A stretch of 64,000 bases of DNA from Desulfomonile tiedjei (GTDB lineage Bacteria; Desulfobacterota; Desulfomonilia; Desulfomonilales; Desulfomonilaceae), in contig JACRDF010000043.1 of NCBI GenBank assembly GCA_016212925.1, positions 133,198 to 197,197 on the forward strand, given 5' to 3'. This document shows positions 8,394 to 16,603 of this stretch, one piece after another; the first letter of the stretch is position 1, and every line of letters begins with the position of its first letter. Below the pieces are notes generated by a model. That model did not search any database. It worked only from the letters and a program-made list of their open reading frames with translations, and had not been told where the DNA came from. A program made the translations under genes and the position numbers.

Positions 8394-9851
8394 ATGCGCA
8401 AAACCAAAATTATCGCTACCCTTGGGCCGGCTTCAGACTCGGAAGAGGTTATTGGCCGGTTGATTACCGCCGGGGTAGACGCGTTCCGTTTCAATTTTTC
8501 CCATGGAACGCATCAGGAGCACCTCATCGCGTACAAGAGAGCGCGGGCCTTGTCCGACAAGCTAGGCCGGACCGTCGCGTTGATTCAAGACTTGCAGGGC
8601 CCGAAGATCCGCGTCGGTGCGCTGGAGAACGATTCCGTGTCGATTTCCAAAGATGACGAAGTGGTCCTGACTTCGCAGCGCATAACAGGTGACGCTACGC
8701 GCATTCCCGTTGCTTACGAATACCTTGAACAGGACTTACAGCCGGGTGATTTGGTGCTCATGGATGATGGAAAGCTAAGGCTCAAGGTCCTGAGCACCTC
8801 GGCTGACGGTGTCAATTGCGTCGTCATCGAAGGAGGCGAGCTTACTCCGCACAAAGGGGTGAACTTTCCCGGGACATCGCTTTCGATGCCGAGTCTGACG
8901 CCCAAGGATTTGGAAGATCTTCAGTTCGGAATGCAAACCGGATTCGACGCAGTCGCTCTGTCATTCGTTTCAGAGGCCGGTGACGTGACATCGCTTCGGG
9001 AAGAAATGAGCAAGCTGGGATCGGTGAAGCCCATAATCTCCAAGTTGGAGCGCGCAGCCTGCTTGGATCATCTGCCTGAGATACTGGACGTGTCCGACGC
9101 GGCAATGGTCGCCAGAGGAGACCTCGGTGTGGAAGTGGATATCAAACGGGTGCCTGTTTTGCAGAAACGGATCATCAGCGAAGCGAACTCACGCGGCATC
9201 CCGGTAATAACAGCCACTCAGATGCTCGAGTCCATGACCAAAGGGCTGATGCCGACCAGGGCCGAGGCCGCAGACATCGCCAACGCTGTGTGGGACGGCA
9301 CCGACGCTCTGATGCTCTCGGGGGAGACTTCCGTGGGGCTCCACCCGGTCGAGGCCGTCAAAATGATGGGAGACATAGCCGTCGAAGCGGAAGTCGCGGA
9401 GGAGAGCGAGGGTCAAGAACTATGGTTGAAGCGAAGCTTGAGAGGGGACGATATCGGCGAAGCCATCTGCCACACCGCTGTGGTCGCGGCTCAGGACCTG
9501 GGCCTCAGAACCATTGTCGCAATAACCCAGTCGGGCCAAACCGCACTCGACACCGCCAAGTTCAGACCCAACGCGGCAATTCACGCGTTCGCGTTCGATG
9601 TAGGCCTAAACAATTTCCTGGCCCTCAGCAGAGGGGTTGCTCCACATGTATCTGAATACACGGATGATATCGAGGGCCTCATAAACATTATTGACACTTA
9701 CCTTACCGAGAAGGAAATTGCCCAAAAGAACGAGGCCGTTGCCATCATAATGGGCGTCCCGATCGAGGACCATAAGAGCACGAATTTGCTGCTAATCCAT
9801 AGAGTGGGTGAGAAATACCAGACTGAATGTGTGGTGCGGACACCATCATGA
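8394..9851 (+). CDS. pyk: Pyruvate kinase
   Basis: Converts phosphoenolpyruvate and ADP to pyruvate and ATP at the end of glycolysis. 485 residues starting MRKTKIIATLGPAS. Seen in order: substrate loop RFNFSHG, the B domain inserted at ~70-165 (DLQGPKIRVG), the catalytic lysine segment PIISKLE, the metal/substrate motif MVARGDLGVEV and the VITATQMLESM helix, then the C-terminal allosteric domain (IVAITQSGQTA). The start is ATG about 50 bp after an AT-rich region. It appears monocistronic, with a dispersed palindrome immediately after the stop. Confidence 0.97.
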   Translation: MRKTKIIATLGPASDSEEVIGRLITAGVDAFRFNFSHGTHQEHLIAYKRARALSDKLGRTVALIQDLQGPKIRVGALENDSVSISKDDEVVLTSQRITGDATRIPVAYEYLEQDLQPGDLVLMDDGKLRLKVLSTSADGVNCVVIEGGELTPHKGVNFPGTSLSMPSLTPKDLEDLQFGMQTGFDAVALSFVSEAGDVTSLREEMSKLGSVKPIISKLERAACLDHLPEILDVSDAAMVARGDLGVEVDIKRVPVLQKRIISEANSRGIPVITATQMLESMTKGLMPTRAEAADIANAVWDGTDALMLSGETSVGLHPVEAVKMMGDIAVEAEVAEESEGQELWLKRSLRGDDIGEAICHTAVVAAQDLGLRTIVAITQSGQTALDTAKFRPNAAIHAFAFDVGLNNFLALSRGVAPHVSEYTDDIEGLINIIDTYLTEKEIAQKNEAVAIIMGVPIEDHKSTNLLLIHRVGEKYQTECVVRTPS

Positions 9852-9866
9852 TGCAAGTGCGTAGCG

Positions 9867-9951
9867 CGTAGGATGAGGTGAGCGAAGCGAACCGCATCGG
9901 TCGAGAAAGGCCCACGAATGATGCGGTTCCCTTTGGTCACGGCATCCTACG
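9867..9951. repeat. Dispersed palindromic repeat, GAGCGAAGCGAACCGCATC family, copy 1
   Basis: 85-bp unit with ends CGTAGGATG and GCATCCTACG and an inner pair GAACCGCATC / GATGCGGTTC, so the whole unit can fold into one hairpin. Near-identical copies are at 10398-10481 and 36943-37027, and a decayed one at about 63783-63870. It sits 15 bp after the pyk stop codon. Confidence 0.85.
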
Positions 9952-10028
9952 ATCCCGAACTGTCCCTAGGATATCTTTGCAAACATAGATTGCCGGCTAC
10001 TACTAAGTGCTGTATCAAGAGGATTACG

Positions 10029-10343
10029 ATGATTCGCATTCCAACAGATCGTTCTCCCACGCATCCGGGCGAGATGCTCCTGCAGGAGTTCCTGGTTCCT
10101 ATGGAAATTACTCAGCGTGAACTCGCAGAAGCCATTCACGTCCCATATCAGCGCATCAACGAGATCATTAATGGCCGCCGGGGCATAACCCCCAGCACGG
10201 CCTTGCGCCTGGCCAAATTCCTTGGGGTGTCAGCTGATTTCTGGATGAATGTCCAGCTGCGGTGGGATCTCTATCGCGCCCTGCAATCAGAACGGGATAC
10301 CCTCAAGGCAATTCGCGAGCACAAACAGGCTTCCGCCGGTTGA
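10029..10343 (+). CDS. higA: HigA-type antitoxin (XRE family), orphan
   Basis: 104 residues from the ATG at 10029 with AAGAGGATTACG upstream; an earlier in-frame start would run through repeat sequence. The motif HPGEMLLQEFLVPMEITQRELA, the HTH (YQRINEIINGRRGITPSTALRLA) and the tail FWMNVQLRWDL are characteristic of HigA/VapI antitoxins. A HigB RelE-type toxin should lie just upstream, but that space is occupied by a palindromic repeat. The gene is flanked on both sides by copies of the same repeat, so it looks like a stranded antitoxin. Confidence 0.88.
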   Translation: MIRIPTDRSPTHPGEMLLQEFLVPMEITQRELAEAIHVPYQRINEIINGRRGITPSTALRLAKFLGVSADFWMNVQLRWDLYRALQSERDTLKAIREHKQASAG

Positions 10344-10397
10344 CTCATATTGGTCGTCCAACCCATCTAGGTGCTACCGCTGGCTTGGCCAGCAGCG

Positions 10398-10481
10398 CGT
10401 AGGATGTGGTGAGCGAAGCGAACCGCATCGATCGAGAAAGACCGCGAATGATGCGGTTCCCGTTGGTCACCGCATCCTACG
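10398..10481. repeat. Dispersed palindromic repeat, GAGCGAAGCGAACCGCATC family, copy 2
   Basis: 84-bp copy of the unit at 9867-9951 in the same orientation, with ends CGTAGGATG / GCATCCTACG. The two copies bracket the orphan higA gene. Confidence 0.85.
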
Positions 10482-10506
10482 GTCCTCTTTTCCAAGTAGG
10501 ATTGCG

Positions 10507-10878
10507 ATGGAAACTACAATTAAGACGAAGCAGGACATTTTGAATTCACTTGATGAGCATCGAACTTATCTGAGCGAACTTGGCGTAAGAAGGATCGGGC
10601 TGTTCGGCTCTGTTGTTCGTGGAGAGCAGCGTGCTGACAGTGACATTGATCTGCTTGTCGAATTCGAACCGGGACGAAAGGCATTTGATAATTTTATGGA
10701 ATTGGCTTTCTTTTTGGAAGAGGTCCTACAGCATAGAATTGAACTTCTTACCGTGGAATCCCTCAGTCCGTATCTTGGTCCTCATATTCTCAGGGAGGTC
10801 GAGTATGCCTCTCTCGCCGCCGGAGTATCTAATCCCAATACGCTATCAAAAAGTAAAGCACGGGGGAGACTTCTTTGA
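10507..10878 (+). CDS. MNT-type nucleotidyltransferase (MntA-like)
   Basis: 123 residues from the ATG at 10507. The motif IGLFGSVVRGEQRADSDIDLLVEF contains the GS ... D-x-D catalytic signature of minimal nucleotidyltransferases, and LREVEYAS is the usual family end. In HEPN-MNT systems the MNT protein AMPylates and silences the HEPN toxin. Here the last ~20 residues (after SLAAG) are unrelated to the family and read into a hairpin repeat block, and the partner gene is broken (10805-10975). It probably still folds but has lost its cognate toxin. Confidence 0.8.
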   Translation: METTIKTKQDILNSLDEHRTYLSELGVRRIGLFGSVVRGEQRADSDIDLLVEFEPGRKAFDNFMELAFFLEEVLQHRIELLTVESLSPYLGPHILREVEYASLAAGVSNPNTLSKSKARGRLL

Positions 10879-10975
10879 GGAAAGAAGTTTCCCCCGGACG
10901 CCCTTCAAGAACGTCCAGATACCGCCGGCATCCAAGATTTCTGCCCACGGAAGGCTGGATGCCGGCGGTATATAG
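10805..10975 (+). pseudogene. Truncated HEPN partner of the MNT gene
   Basis: An ATG overlapping the end of the MNT gene begins MPLSPPEYL, which resembles the first residues of HEPN-domain partners (MPLSPLEYL-type N-termini). After about nine codons the frame runs into a block of hairpin repeats and no HEPN R-x4-H motif follows. The intact pair at 14,724-15,348 shows what is missing. Based on a short N-terminal match only. Confidence 0.4.
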
Positions 10976-11029
10976 AAGTTTTTGGAGAGGGGATCGGGGA
11001 GGAACCTTTTTACAAAAAGGTTCTCCCCG
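10861..11029. repeat. Block of three consecutive hairpins
   Basis: Three palindromes in tandem: 10861-10896 (CGGGGGAGACTTCTTT paired with AAAGAAGTTTCCCCCG), 10919-10971 (ATACCGCCGGCATCC paired with GGATGCCGGCGGTAT, perfect 15-bp arms) and 10995-11029 (CGGGGAGGAACCTTTTT paired with its complement). The third type recurs as a 36-bp perfect palindrome at 63628-63663. This block replaces the 3' end of the HEPN gene. Confidence 0.8.
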
Positions 11030-11061
11030 TCTTACTTGCTTGAAAACGCATCGGGATTAGC

Positions 11062-11670
11062 TTACCGTTCCAAACCCCAGCGATACTTCTTTGCAGGCGC
11101 AGGATTTTGTACCGCCGCACTTTCCGGTACGGGCTCTTTCCTGTTAGCTGTTCCGGCAGGCACGCCCCAGATGTATTTCTTCTGAGCCTGATCCGGGGCT
11201 GCTTCGGCAGAAGGTTTGGTTGCAACTTCATGGTCCGCGGTAACAGCCGGGAGCGTGGGAACATCGGCCACTATGAAATTTGCCATTATCACGAGCTTGT
11301 TGGCTTGAATGTCATCGGGGAAGGCGGGGAAAGGTCCTGCGGATTTAATGGCTTCTACCAGCGTCCGGTCCATATCCGGGCTCCCCGAGCCGCGTACCAG
11401 TTGGACCGACTCGACGGAGCCGTCTCTTCTGACAGTGTAATTGATGCCTACACGGCCTTTGAGCGCGCCGGGCGCAGTGAGGTTCGTAGGTGTGGTCCAA
11501 GCGCGCTGTATGGCATCGCGGGTCAATAGCGTGTAATCGTTGACGACCTTGCTCCGGGTCGAACGGTCTACGACCAACTGGTCGGCAGTAGTTATGAGCC
11601 CCTCCGAGGCTGATGCACATAGAGCGGCGGCCAACACGATGCAAACTGCTGCGACCAAAATTCTATTCAT
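11062..11670 (-). CDS. Exported TonB-C-terminal-like domain protein
   Basis: 202 residues with a Sec signal peptide (MNRILVAAVCIVLAAALC then ASA-S) instead of the usual TonB membrane anchor. The middle section (LKGRVGINYTVRRDGSVESVQLVRGSGSPD then LVEAIKSAGPFPAFP) fits the TonB C-terminal fold. The tail is low complexity and has two KY-x-WG motifs (KKYIWGVP and KKYRWGLER). No exbB, exbD or receptor gene is adjacent, so energy transduction is doubtful; a periplasmic structural or binding role is possible. Confidence 0.7.
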   Translation of the reverse strand: MNRILVAAVCIVLAAALCASASEGLITTADQLVVDRSTRSKVVNDYTLLTRDAIQRAWTTPTNLTAPGALKGRVGINYTVRRDGSVESVQLVRGSGSPDMDRTLVEAIKSAGPFPAFPDDIQANKLVIMANFIVADVPTLPAVTADHEVATKPSAEAAPDQAQKKYIWGVPAGTANRKEPVPESAAVQNPAPAKKYRWGLER

Positions 11671-12098
11671 GATTTAACTCTCCTGTGGTTTCGAGAAGTT
11701 ATCTATTGTGCGGACTCCGTTTTGGTCTTAACGCTTCGAATAATCCCATGCCAAAGCGCTCGAGCCTAAACCACATGCTCGGTCGATGGGTTCCGTACCA
11801 ACACTCAGTCTCTACGTCAAGTTAAAAATCGTGTTCTTGGTAAGCCATCCAGGTACGCGGGGGATGTGAAACTGTCATTTCTCGGGCCGGCATTCGCCCC
11901 CGGGAGACTGATGGCCGGCGGACATGTAGCCAAAAGTCTATGCTAACCACCTGGAACTGTGATACACTTTGTGCGAAGCTGTCCGTGCTTGAAGCGGCGG
12001 AGACCGAGACCCGGCGCTCAGAGGCCTCTCGGTAAACGCGCATTGCCGATATCAATTTGCACACACATGTAAATGTAGGATTCTGCTGAGACCCGGCT
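11671..12098. other. Gene-free stretch, nothing recognised
   Basis: About 430 bp between the divergent TonB-like gene and the ABC transporter operon. I see no convincing coding frame, hairpin repeat or promoter match; it presumably carries the two outward promoters. Confidence 0.5.
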
Positions 12099-12863
12099 AT
12101 GAACTACAACGCATTTAAGCGTGTCTTCTTGCCGTTGCTGGCTTTTCTAGCCGTTGGGGCCTTGTGGGAAATCCTGGCGAATCTGGGGATTTGGAGTCCC
12201 TCGGCGTTCCCGAGCCCTCGGGCTGCAGCAAAGGGCATGTGGGAATTGATAGTTACCGGGACTCTGTTGAAACATTCCGTGGCGAGCCTGTTTAGAGTGA
12301 CGGTCGGATTTTATCTGGCCGTGATTCTGGCAATACCTCTGGGGATGATACTTGGCTGGTGGAAAACCGGCCAGACGCTCTTCAATTCCATAATTCAGTT
12401 TCTCAGACCGATTTCGCCGCTGGCGTGGATCCCCTTGGCCATGCTGTGGTTCGGGATAGGGGACCGGCCTGCCATCTTTCTTATTTTTCTCGCCAGCTTC
12501 TTTCCGCTGCTCCTTTCGACGATCAACGCGGTCAACCGGATAAATACCCTTTATTTCCAGGTCGCGGCGAATTTCAAGTTCACCAAGCCCGAGACCGTTT
12601 CCCGCGTGATCTTTCCCGCGATACTTCCGGGGCTGCTGCCGGCTCTGCGCATAAGCCTCGGGATCGCGTGGCTGGTGGTTGTTGCAGCCGAGATGATAGC
12701 CGTCAAGTCCGGCCTGGGATACCTGATTCTAGATTCACGTAATGCCCTGCGCATGGATTACGTCATGGACGCCATGATTGCCATCGGGCTCATCGGGATC
12801 TGCCTGGACCGCGTCATAAGGCAGCTGAATAGGCTCAAATTCGTTTCCTGGGGTTCGGTGTAG
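12099..12863 (+). CDS. ABC transporter permease, SsuC/TauC family
   Basis: 254-residue inner-membrane permease with about six transmembrane helices. It shows the family N-terminus (PLLAFLAVGALWEILANLGIW, FPSPRAAAKGMWEL) and the EAA-type coupling region around INRINTLYFQVAANFKF then FPAILPGLLPALRISLGIAW. It works with the ATPase 1 bp downstream and the binding protein after that, importing an organic anion such as a sulfonate, nitrate-like or pyrimidine-precursor compound; the substrate cannot be read from sequence. Confidence 0.92.
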   Translation: MNYNAFKRVFLPLLAFLAVGALWEILANLGIWSPSAFPSPRAAAKGMWELIVTGTLLKHSVASLFRVTVGFYLAVILAIPLGMILGWWKTGQTLFNSIIQFLRPISPLAWIPLAMLWFGIGDRPAIFLIFLASFFPLLLSTINAVNRINTLYFQVAANFKFTKPETVSRVIFPAILPGLLPALRISLGIAWLVVVAAEMIAVKSGLGYLILDSRNALRMDYVMDAMIAIGLIGICLDRVIRQLNRLKFVSWGSV

Positions 12864-12864
12864 A

Positions 12865-13665
12865 ATGGGACATGTCTTGATTAAAGGGCTGTACAAACAG
12901 TTTACGGAGCGACGATCCGCACGGCGAGTCCTAAACGGCGACCTGGATCTTCACAGCGGAGACCATCTACTGGTACTGGATAACATTGACCTGGAAATAC
13001 GCAACGGAGAGATGGTCTGCATCCTGGGACCCTCCGGCTGCGGAAAATCTACCCTGGCAAGAATCATAGCCGGATTCGACGTTCCGACCTCCGGGAAAGT
13101 TTGTATCGACGGCAAAGAGGTCCAGGGTCCGAGTTCCGATAACATTTTCGTGTTCCAACATACCGCGCTCCTGCCCTGGATGACCGTGTGGGAAAACGTG
13201 GCCCTGGGTCTGCGCCACATGAAAGACAAACAGAAGATGACGGAACGCATTAAGGAATATGTGGACGTTGTCAATCTTACGGGCTTCGAGCAACACTATC
13301 CACACCAGTTATCGGGCGGTATGCAGCGCAGAGCCGAACTGGCGCGAGCCCTGGTGGTAAATCCCGAGGTTCTATTCATGGATGAACCGTTCGCAGGACT
13401 GGACTTCTTGACCCGTCTTAAGATGCGGGAGGAAGTCATCAACATGCACGAGTTCTTGCGGAAGACGATAATCTTCATCACCCATGACATAGACGAGGCC
13501 ATGGCCATGGGAGATCGCGTGGTGGTGTTTACCGATCGACCCGCAAGAGTTAAGCTGGATGTGAACATCGAATCTCCGCATCCTCGGGATTTTGCCTGCG
13601 ATATGGATTTGGAAGGAATTAGAAAAGAGGTTTATGCCGAACTGGGAGTCCACCATGCGCTTTAG
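12865..13665 (+). CDS. ABC transporter ATPase, SsuB/TauB family
   Basis: 266 residues. Walker A GPSGCGKST, Q-loop VFQHTALLPWM, signature LSGGMQRRAELARAL, Walker B VLFMDEPFAGLD and H-loop IFITHDIDEAMAMGD are all intact. Between the first strand (MGHVLIKGLYKQF) and the D-loop region there is an extra ~20 residues (RRSARRVLNGDLDLHSGD) compared with typical SsuB. Starts 1 bp after the permease stop and overlaps the binding-protein gene by 11 bp, so the three are one transcription unit. Confidence 0.95.
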   Translation: MGHVLIKGLYKQFTERRSARRVLNGDLDLHSGDHLLVLDNIDLEIRNGEMVCILGPSGCGKSTLARIIAGFDVPTSGKVCIDGKEVQGPSSDNIFVFQHTALLPWMTVWENVALGLRHMKDKQKMTERIKEYVDVVNLTGFEQHYPHQLSGGMQRRAELARALVVNPEVLFMDEPFAGLDFLTRLKMREEVINMHEFLRKTIIFITHDIDEAMAMGDRVVVFTDRPARVKLDVNIESPHPRDFACDMDLEGIRKEVYAELGVHHAL

Positions 13666-14701
13666 AATGAGCCGGTTTGTTCATCTGCCGGCCTTCTGGC
13701 TTATATTATTCATTGCGCTGAGTTGGCTCGTTCTGATCTCCTGGCTTCACTGGCACTACAACTTCGAGCACACCGACAGGCAGGTCATACGAATGGGTTA
13801 CATGCCTGTCGTCACCAACTTAGCAGCGCCCTTGCTGGATTACGCATCCAGAGACGGCAACGGCCTGCGATTTGAAGCGTTGAAGTTTTCTTCGTTTGCG
13901 GAAATGGGGGAAGCCATACGCAACGGCAACATTGAGGCCGCGTTCATCATAGCGCCGCTTGCCATAGTCCTTCATCAGCAGGGAGCGGGGGTCAGAATAG
14001 TATATATCGGCAACCGGCACGAAAGCACCCTCGTGTATCGGAAAGACCTGGAGGTGAAGTCTTTCGCGGACCTGGCCGGCAAGACCATAGCAGTCCCCAT
14101 GAGGTTCTCGGGCCACAATGTTGCAACGCGCCGGCTGGCCCAAGAGTTCGGGTTGTTTGGCAACAATCTGAACATTGTTGAGATGAACCCGCCCGACATG
14201 GCCTCGGCTCTCGGTACAGGGGGCATTGATGCCTATTTCGTGGGCGAACCCTTTGCGGCAAAGGCTGTCCACGCTGGTGAAGCCAAGGTGCTTCATTTCG
14301 TGGAGGAGGTCTGGGAGGGCTTCATATGTAATCTGATGATAGTCCGGCAAGATCTCATCGACAAGCATCCGGATATGGTGGAGTCATTGGTCCAAGGGGC
14401 CGCACGCGCAGGCTATTGGGCCAGCTCCCATCCAAAAGAGGCCGCGGAAATTGCAGCCAAGTATTGGAATCAGCCCGCGGATTTCGTTGAGTACGTGCTG
14501 ACAACACCGCGGGGAAGAATTGTTTACGACCGTTTCACTCCCAAGCAGGATGAAATACAGTTCCTCGCTGACGAAATGGTGCGATTCAAGTTGTTGGAGA
14601 CCGCGAACATCGCGGGGCTGGTAGAGGACAAATTCGCGAAGAGCGCCAATTTGAACGGCATCACAGATGTCCGGAGCATAGTCGATTTCCCACATAAGTA
14701 G
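13655..14701 (+). CDS. Membrane-anchored substrate-binding protein, SsuA/NMT1-like
   Basis: 348 residues from the ATG at 13655, which overlaps the ATPase gene by 11 bp. The N-terminus has an uncleaved-looking transmembrane helix (PAFWLILFIALSWLVLISWL) rather than a signal peptide with lipobox. The binding fold follows: IRMGYMPVVTNLAAPLLDYA, AFIIAPLAIVLHQQGAGVRIV, FADLAGKTIAVPMRFSGHNV and GGIDAYFVGEPFAAKAV. The order permease-ATPase-binding protein puts the receptor last. It is likely tethered to the outer face of the inner membrane; ligand unknown. Confidence 0.9.
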   Translation: MRFRMSRFVHLPAFWLILFIALSWLVLISWLHWHYNFEHTDRQVIRMGYMPVVTNLAAPLLDYASRDGNGLRFEALKFSSFAEMGEAIRNGNIEAAFIIAPLAIVLHQQGAGVRIVYIGNRHESTLVYRKDLEVKSFADLAGKTIAVPMRFSGHNVATRRLAQEFGLFGNNLNIVEMNPPDMASALGTGGIDAYFVGEPFAAKAVHAGEAKVLHFVEEVWEGFICNLMIVRQDLIDKHPDMVESLVQGAARAGYWASSHPKEAAEIAAKYWNQPADFVEYVLTTPRGRIVYDRFTPKQDEIQFLADEMVRFKLLETANIAGLVEDKFAKSANLNGITDVRSIVDFPHK

Positions 14702-14723
14702 TGATTCAGGAGCTAGGTCGAAA

Positions 14724-15035
14724 ATGAGGAACATTGATTTGCCAGAACAAAAGATCGCTGAATTCTGCGCCCGCTGGGAAGTTGTGGAATTCGCTTTGTT
14801 CGGATCGGTCCTCACAGATGATTTTGGACCTGAGAGTGATATTGACGTGCTCGTCACATTCTCTCCGGATGCGAAAAGGACTCTCTTCGATATGGTTGAC
14901 ATGAAAGATGAACTGGAAGCCATCTTCGGCCGCAAGGTCGATCTTCTTAGCCGAAGAGGCGTGGAATCCAGTCGTAACCCGCATCGCCGCGAAGCCATTT
15001 TGTCTTCGGCAGAGATCATACATGTCTCGGGATAG
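14724..15035 (+). CDS. mntA: MntA antitoxin, minimal nucleotidyltransferase
   Basis: 103 residues. VEFALFGSVLTDDFGPESDIDVLVTF holds the GS and D-x-D catalytic motif. Members of this family AMPylate a tyrosine of the HepT toxin to block it. The gene overlaps the downstream HEPN gene by 14 bp, the classic MntA-HepT arrangement, and unlike the copy at 10.5 kb both members look complete. Confidence 0.93.
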   Translation: MRNIDLPEQKIAEFCARWEVVEFALFGSVLTDDFGPESDIDVLVTFSPDAKRTLFDMVDMKDELEAIFGRKVDLLSRRGVESSRNPHRREAILSSAEIIHVSG

Positions 15036-15348
15036 AGAGCACCTGGCCGAAATTCTGGATTCGGCCAAGTTGGCGCTGAGCTACGCGTCGGGCATTAGCC
15101 GCGAGCAGTTCCTTACAGATACCCAGTGTCAGGACGCGATAATTCGACGAATAGAAATTATCGGTGAGGCAGCGCGCCGAATTTCAGATGAGGCCAAGGC
15201 CGGGTATCCCCATCTTCCCTGGCATGAAATGACTACAATGAGAAACGTCATGATCCATCAGTATGACGACATTGATTTGTCCGTTGTCTGGGATACTGTC
15301 CAGGAAGACCTGCCCATGCTCATAGCCGCCCTTGAAAGGTTGCTTTAA
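15022..15348 (+). CDS. hepT: HepT toxin, HEPN-domain RNase
   Basis: 108 residues from the ATG at 15022 inside the end of mntA. The all-helical HEPN domain carries MRNVMIHQYDDID, the R-x4-H-x-Y motif in which Arg and His form the RNase site and Tyr is the AMPylation target. An upstream RIEIIGEAARRIS helix is also conserved. Intact pair with mntA; likely functional in phage defence or stress. Confidence 0.92.
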   Translation: MSRDREHLAEILDSAKLALSYASGISREQFLTDTQCQDAIIRRIEIIGEAARRISDEAKAGYPHLPWHEMTTMRNVMIHQYDDIDLSVVWDTVQEDLPMLIAALERLL

Positions 15349-15369
15349 TCAGAAGATACGGAATAGGTG

Positions 15370-16095
15370 CTAGTTTTCGGCATGGGGTTTGTGCTCCTGT
15401 ATCCAGTTCCAAATCCTTTCCTTTTTTAGATAGACCACGATAAAAGCAATGAGGCAGACGAGCGCAACAGCGCTCAATACTATCCAATTCTCCTTGTAAA
15501 AGGCCGCGCCGCCAAGGCTCAGCATTGCAGTCCCGGGAATCCGGCCCAGAGCACACACCCATACGAAGGTCAAGAATCGCATCGGACTCAAGCCCAGAAG
15601 ATACGAGAGAATGTCCTTTGGAAAGCCTGGGATCATGAAGAGAATAAGGGTTGCGACTTCACCGCGGGGCTTCGTGAGGAAGTGAAACTTTTCCAACGTT
15701 TCCTGCCGTACCACGAGCTTCACCAATGGGAGGCCGATTAGTCTAGAGGCCATAAACGCGATGATCGACCCCAGGGTCAGACCCACTGATGAGTAAAGGA
15801 TGTTCCAGCCTGTCCCGAAAAGAAATCCCCCTACAGCACCGGTCAGCTCGCCGGGGATGGGGGCCACTATCACTTGAAGAGCTTGAATCATTATGAAAGC
15901 CAGCGGCGCCCGCGCTCCCCAACTCTTCAGGTACGCGCGCATTTCGCCCCTGTTCTTAAACGCGCTGGCAATCATTTCTTCGAGGTGCTGCCAGTACTCG
16001 GTAGCCGCCAGAGCCGCCAGGGCGGCGAGAATCGCTGCCAGCAGGAAAACGGCAATAGCCAATCGAATCTTGTCTTGCCGTGAGACAGGTTTCAT
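15370..16095 (-). CDS. TVP38/TMEM64 (VTT/DedA-like) membrane protein
   Basis: 241 residues with an N-terminal transmembrane helix, then the VTT core: IQALQVIVAPIPGELTGAVGG, FLFGTGWNILYSSVGLTLGS and a re-entrant region around FLTKPRGEVATLILFMIPGFPKDILSYLLGLSPM. Relatives are proposed lipid scramblases or transporters, but bacterial roles are poorly defined. It converges on hepT with 21 bp between stops, so it is not part of the toxin unit. Confidence 0.88.
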   Translation of the reverse strand: MKPVSRQDKIRLAIAVFLLAAILAALAALAATEYWQHLEEMIASAFKNRGEMRAYLKSWGARAPLAFIMIQALQVIVAPIPGELTGAVGGFLFGTGWNILYSSVGLTLGSIIAFMASRLIGLPLVKLVVRQETLEKFHFLTKPRGEVATLILFMIPGFPKDILSYLLGLSPMRFLTFVWVCALGRIPGTAMLSLGGAAFYKENWIVLSAVALVCLIAFIVVYLKKERIWNWIQEHKPHAEN

Positions 16096-16603
16096 GGGTT
16101 AAACCGGGAAAACGAAATTAGAACGCATCGGGACGGAATAGACCCCTTGGGCCGTTTGGTCGCGATGCCTTCTTTTGTGGACTAGTGGGCTATGTCCTGC
16201 CAAGCTTGTTCTGTAACCTTTCATCGTATGATTGCCTCTAGGTCTGTAATCCTCGTCAGGGCTTACAGGTGTTACCAGAGGTCTTGACCTTTATCAGAAT
16301 AGTAGGCATCCCAAAGAATTGGTAGAGCCCGGCGTCCTTTGTATATTAACCCAAGAAGTAGCCGGTGCATCATCCGGTACTTCCCAGGGAGACGGACGGC
16401 AACGAGGCCGGCCCCACTAATAGCGAGTCACGGCAACCCTGATCGGACTCAACAGAATTCGACACCGAACTTGTGAAGCGGCGTACTTAGGAGTCGCTCT
16501 CCACACGGATTCTCTGATTCGCGGCAACGAGACACCACTTGTTCACGGCTCTCAGTGCGCGTGAACGAAGCATTGTAATCTCTGTCTTGGCAATCCACAA
16601 GCT
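16096..16603. other. Gene-free stretch, nothing recognised
   Basis: About 500 bp with no supported coding frame, no tRNA-like cloverleaf that I can see and no member of the repeat families found elsewhere in the window. Confidence 0.45.

Noticed and set aside
16096..16603. Possible RNA gene in a long gene-free stretch
   Set aside because: No cloverleaf, conserved RNA motif or strong hairpin could be seen by eye.
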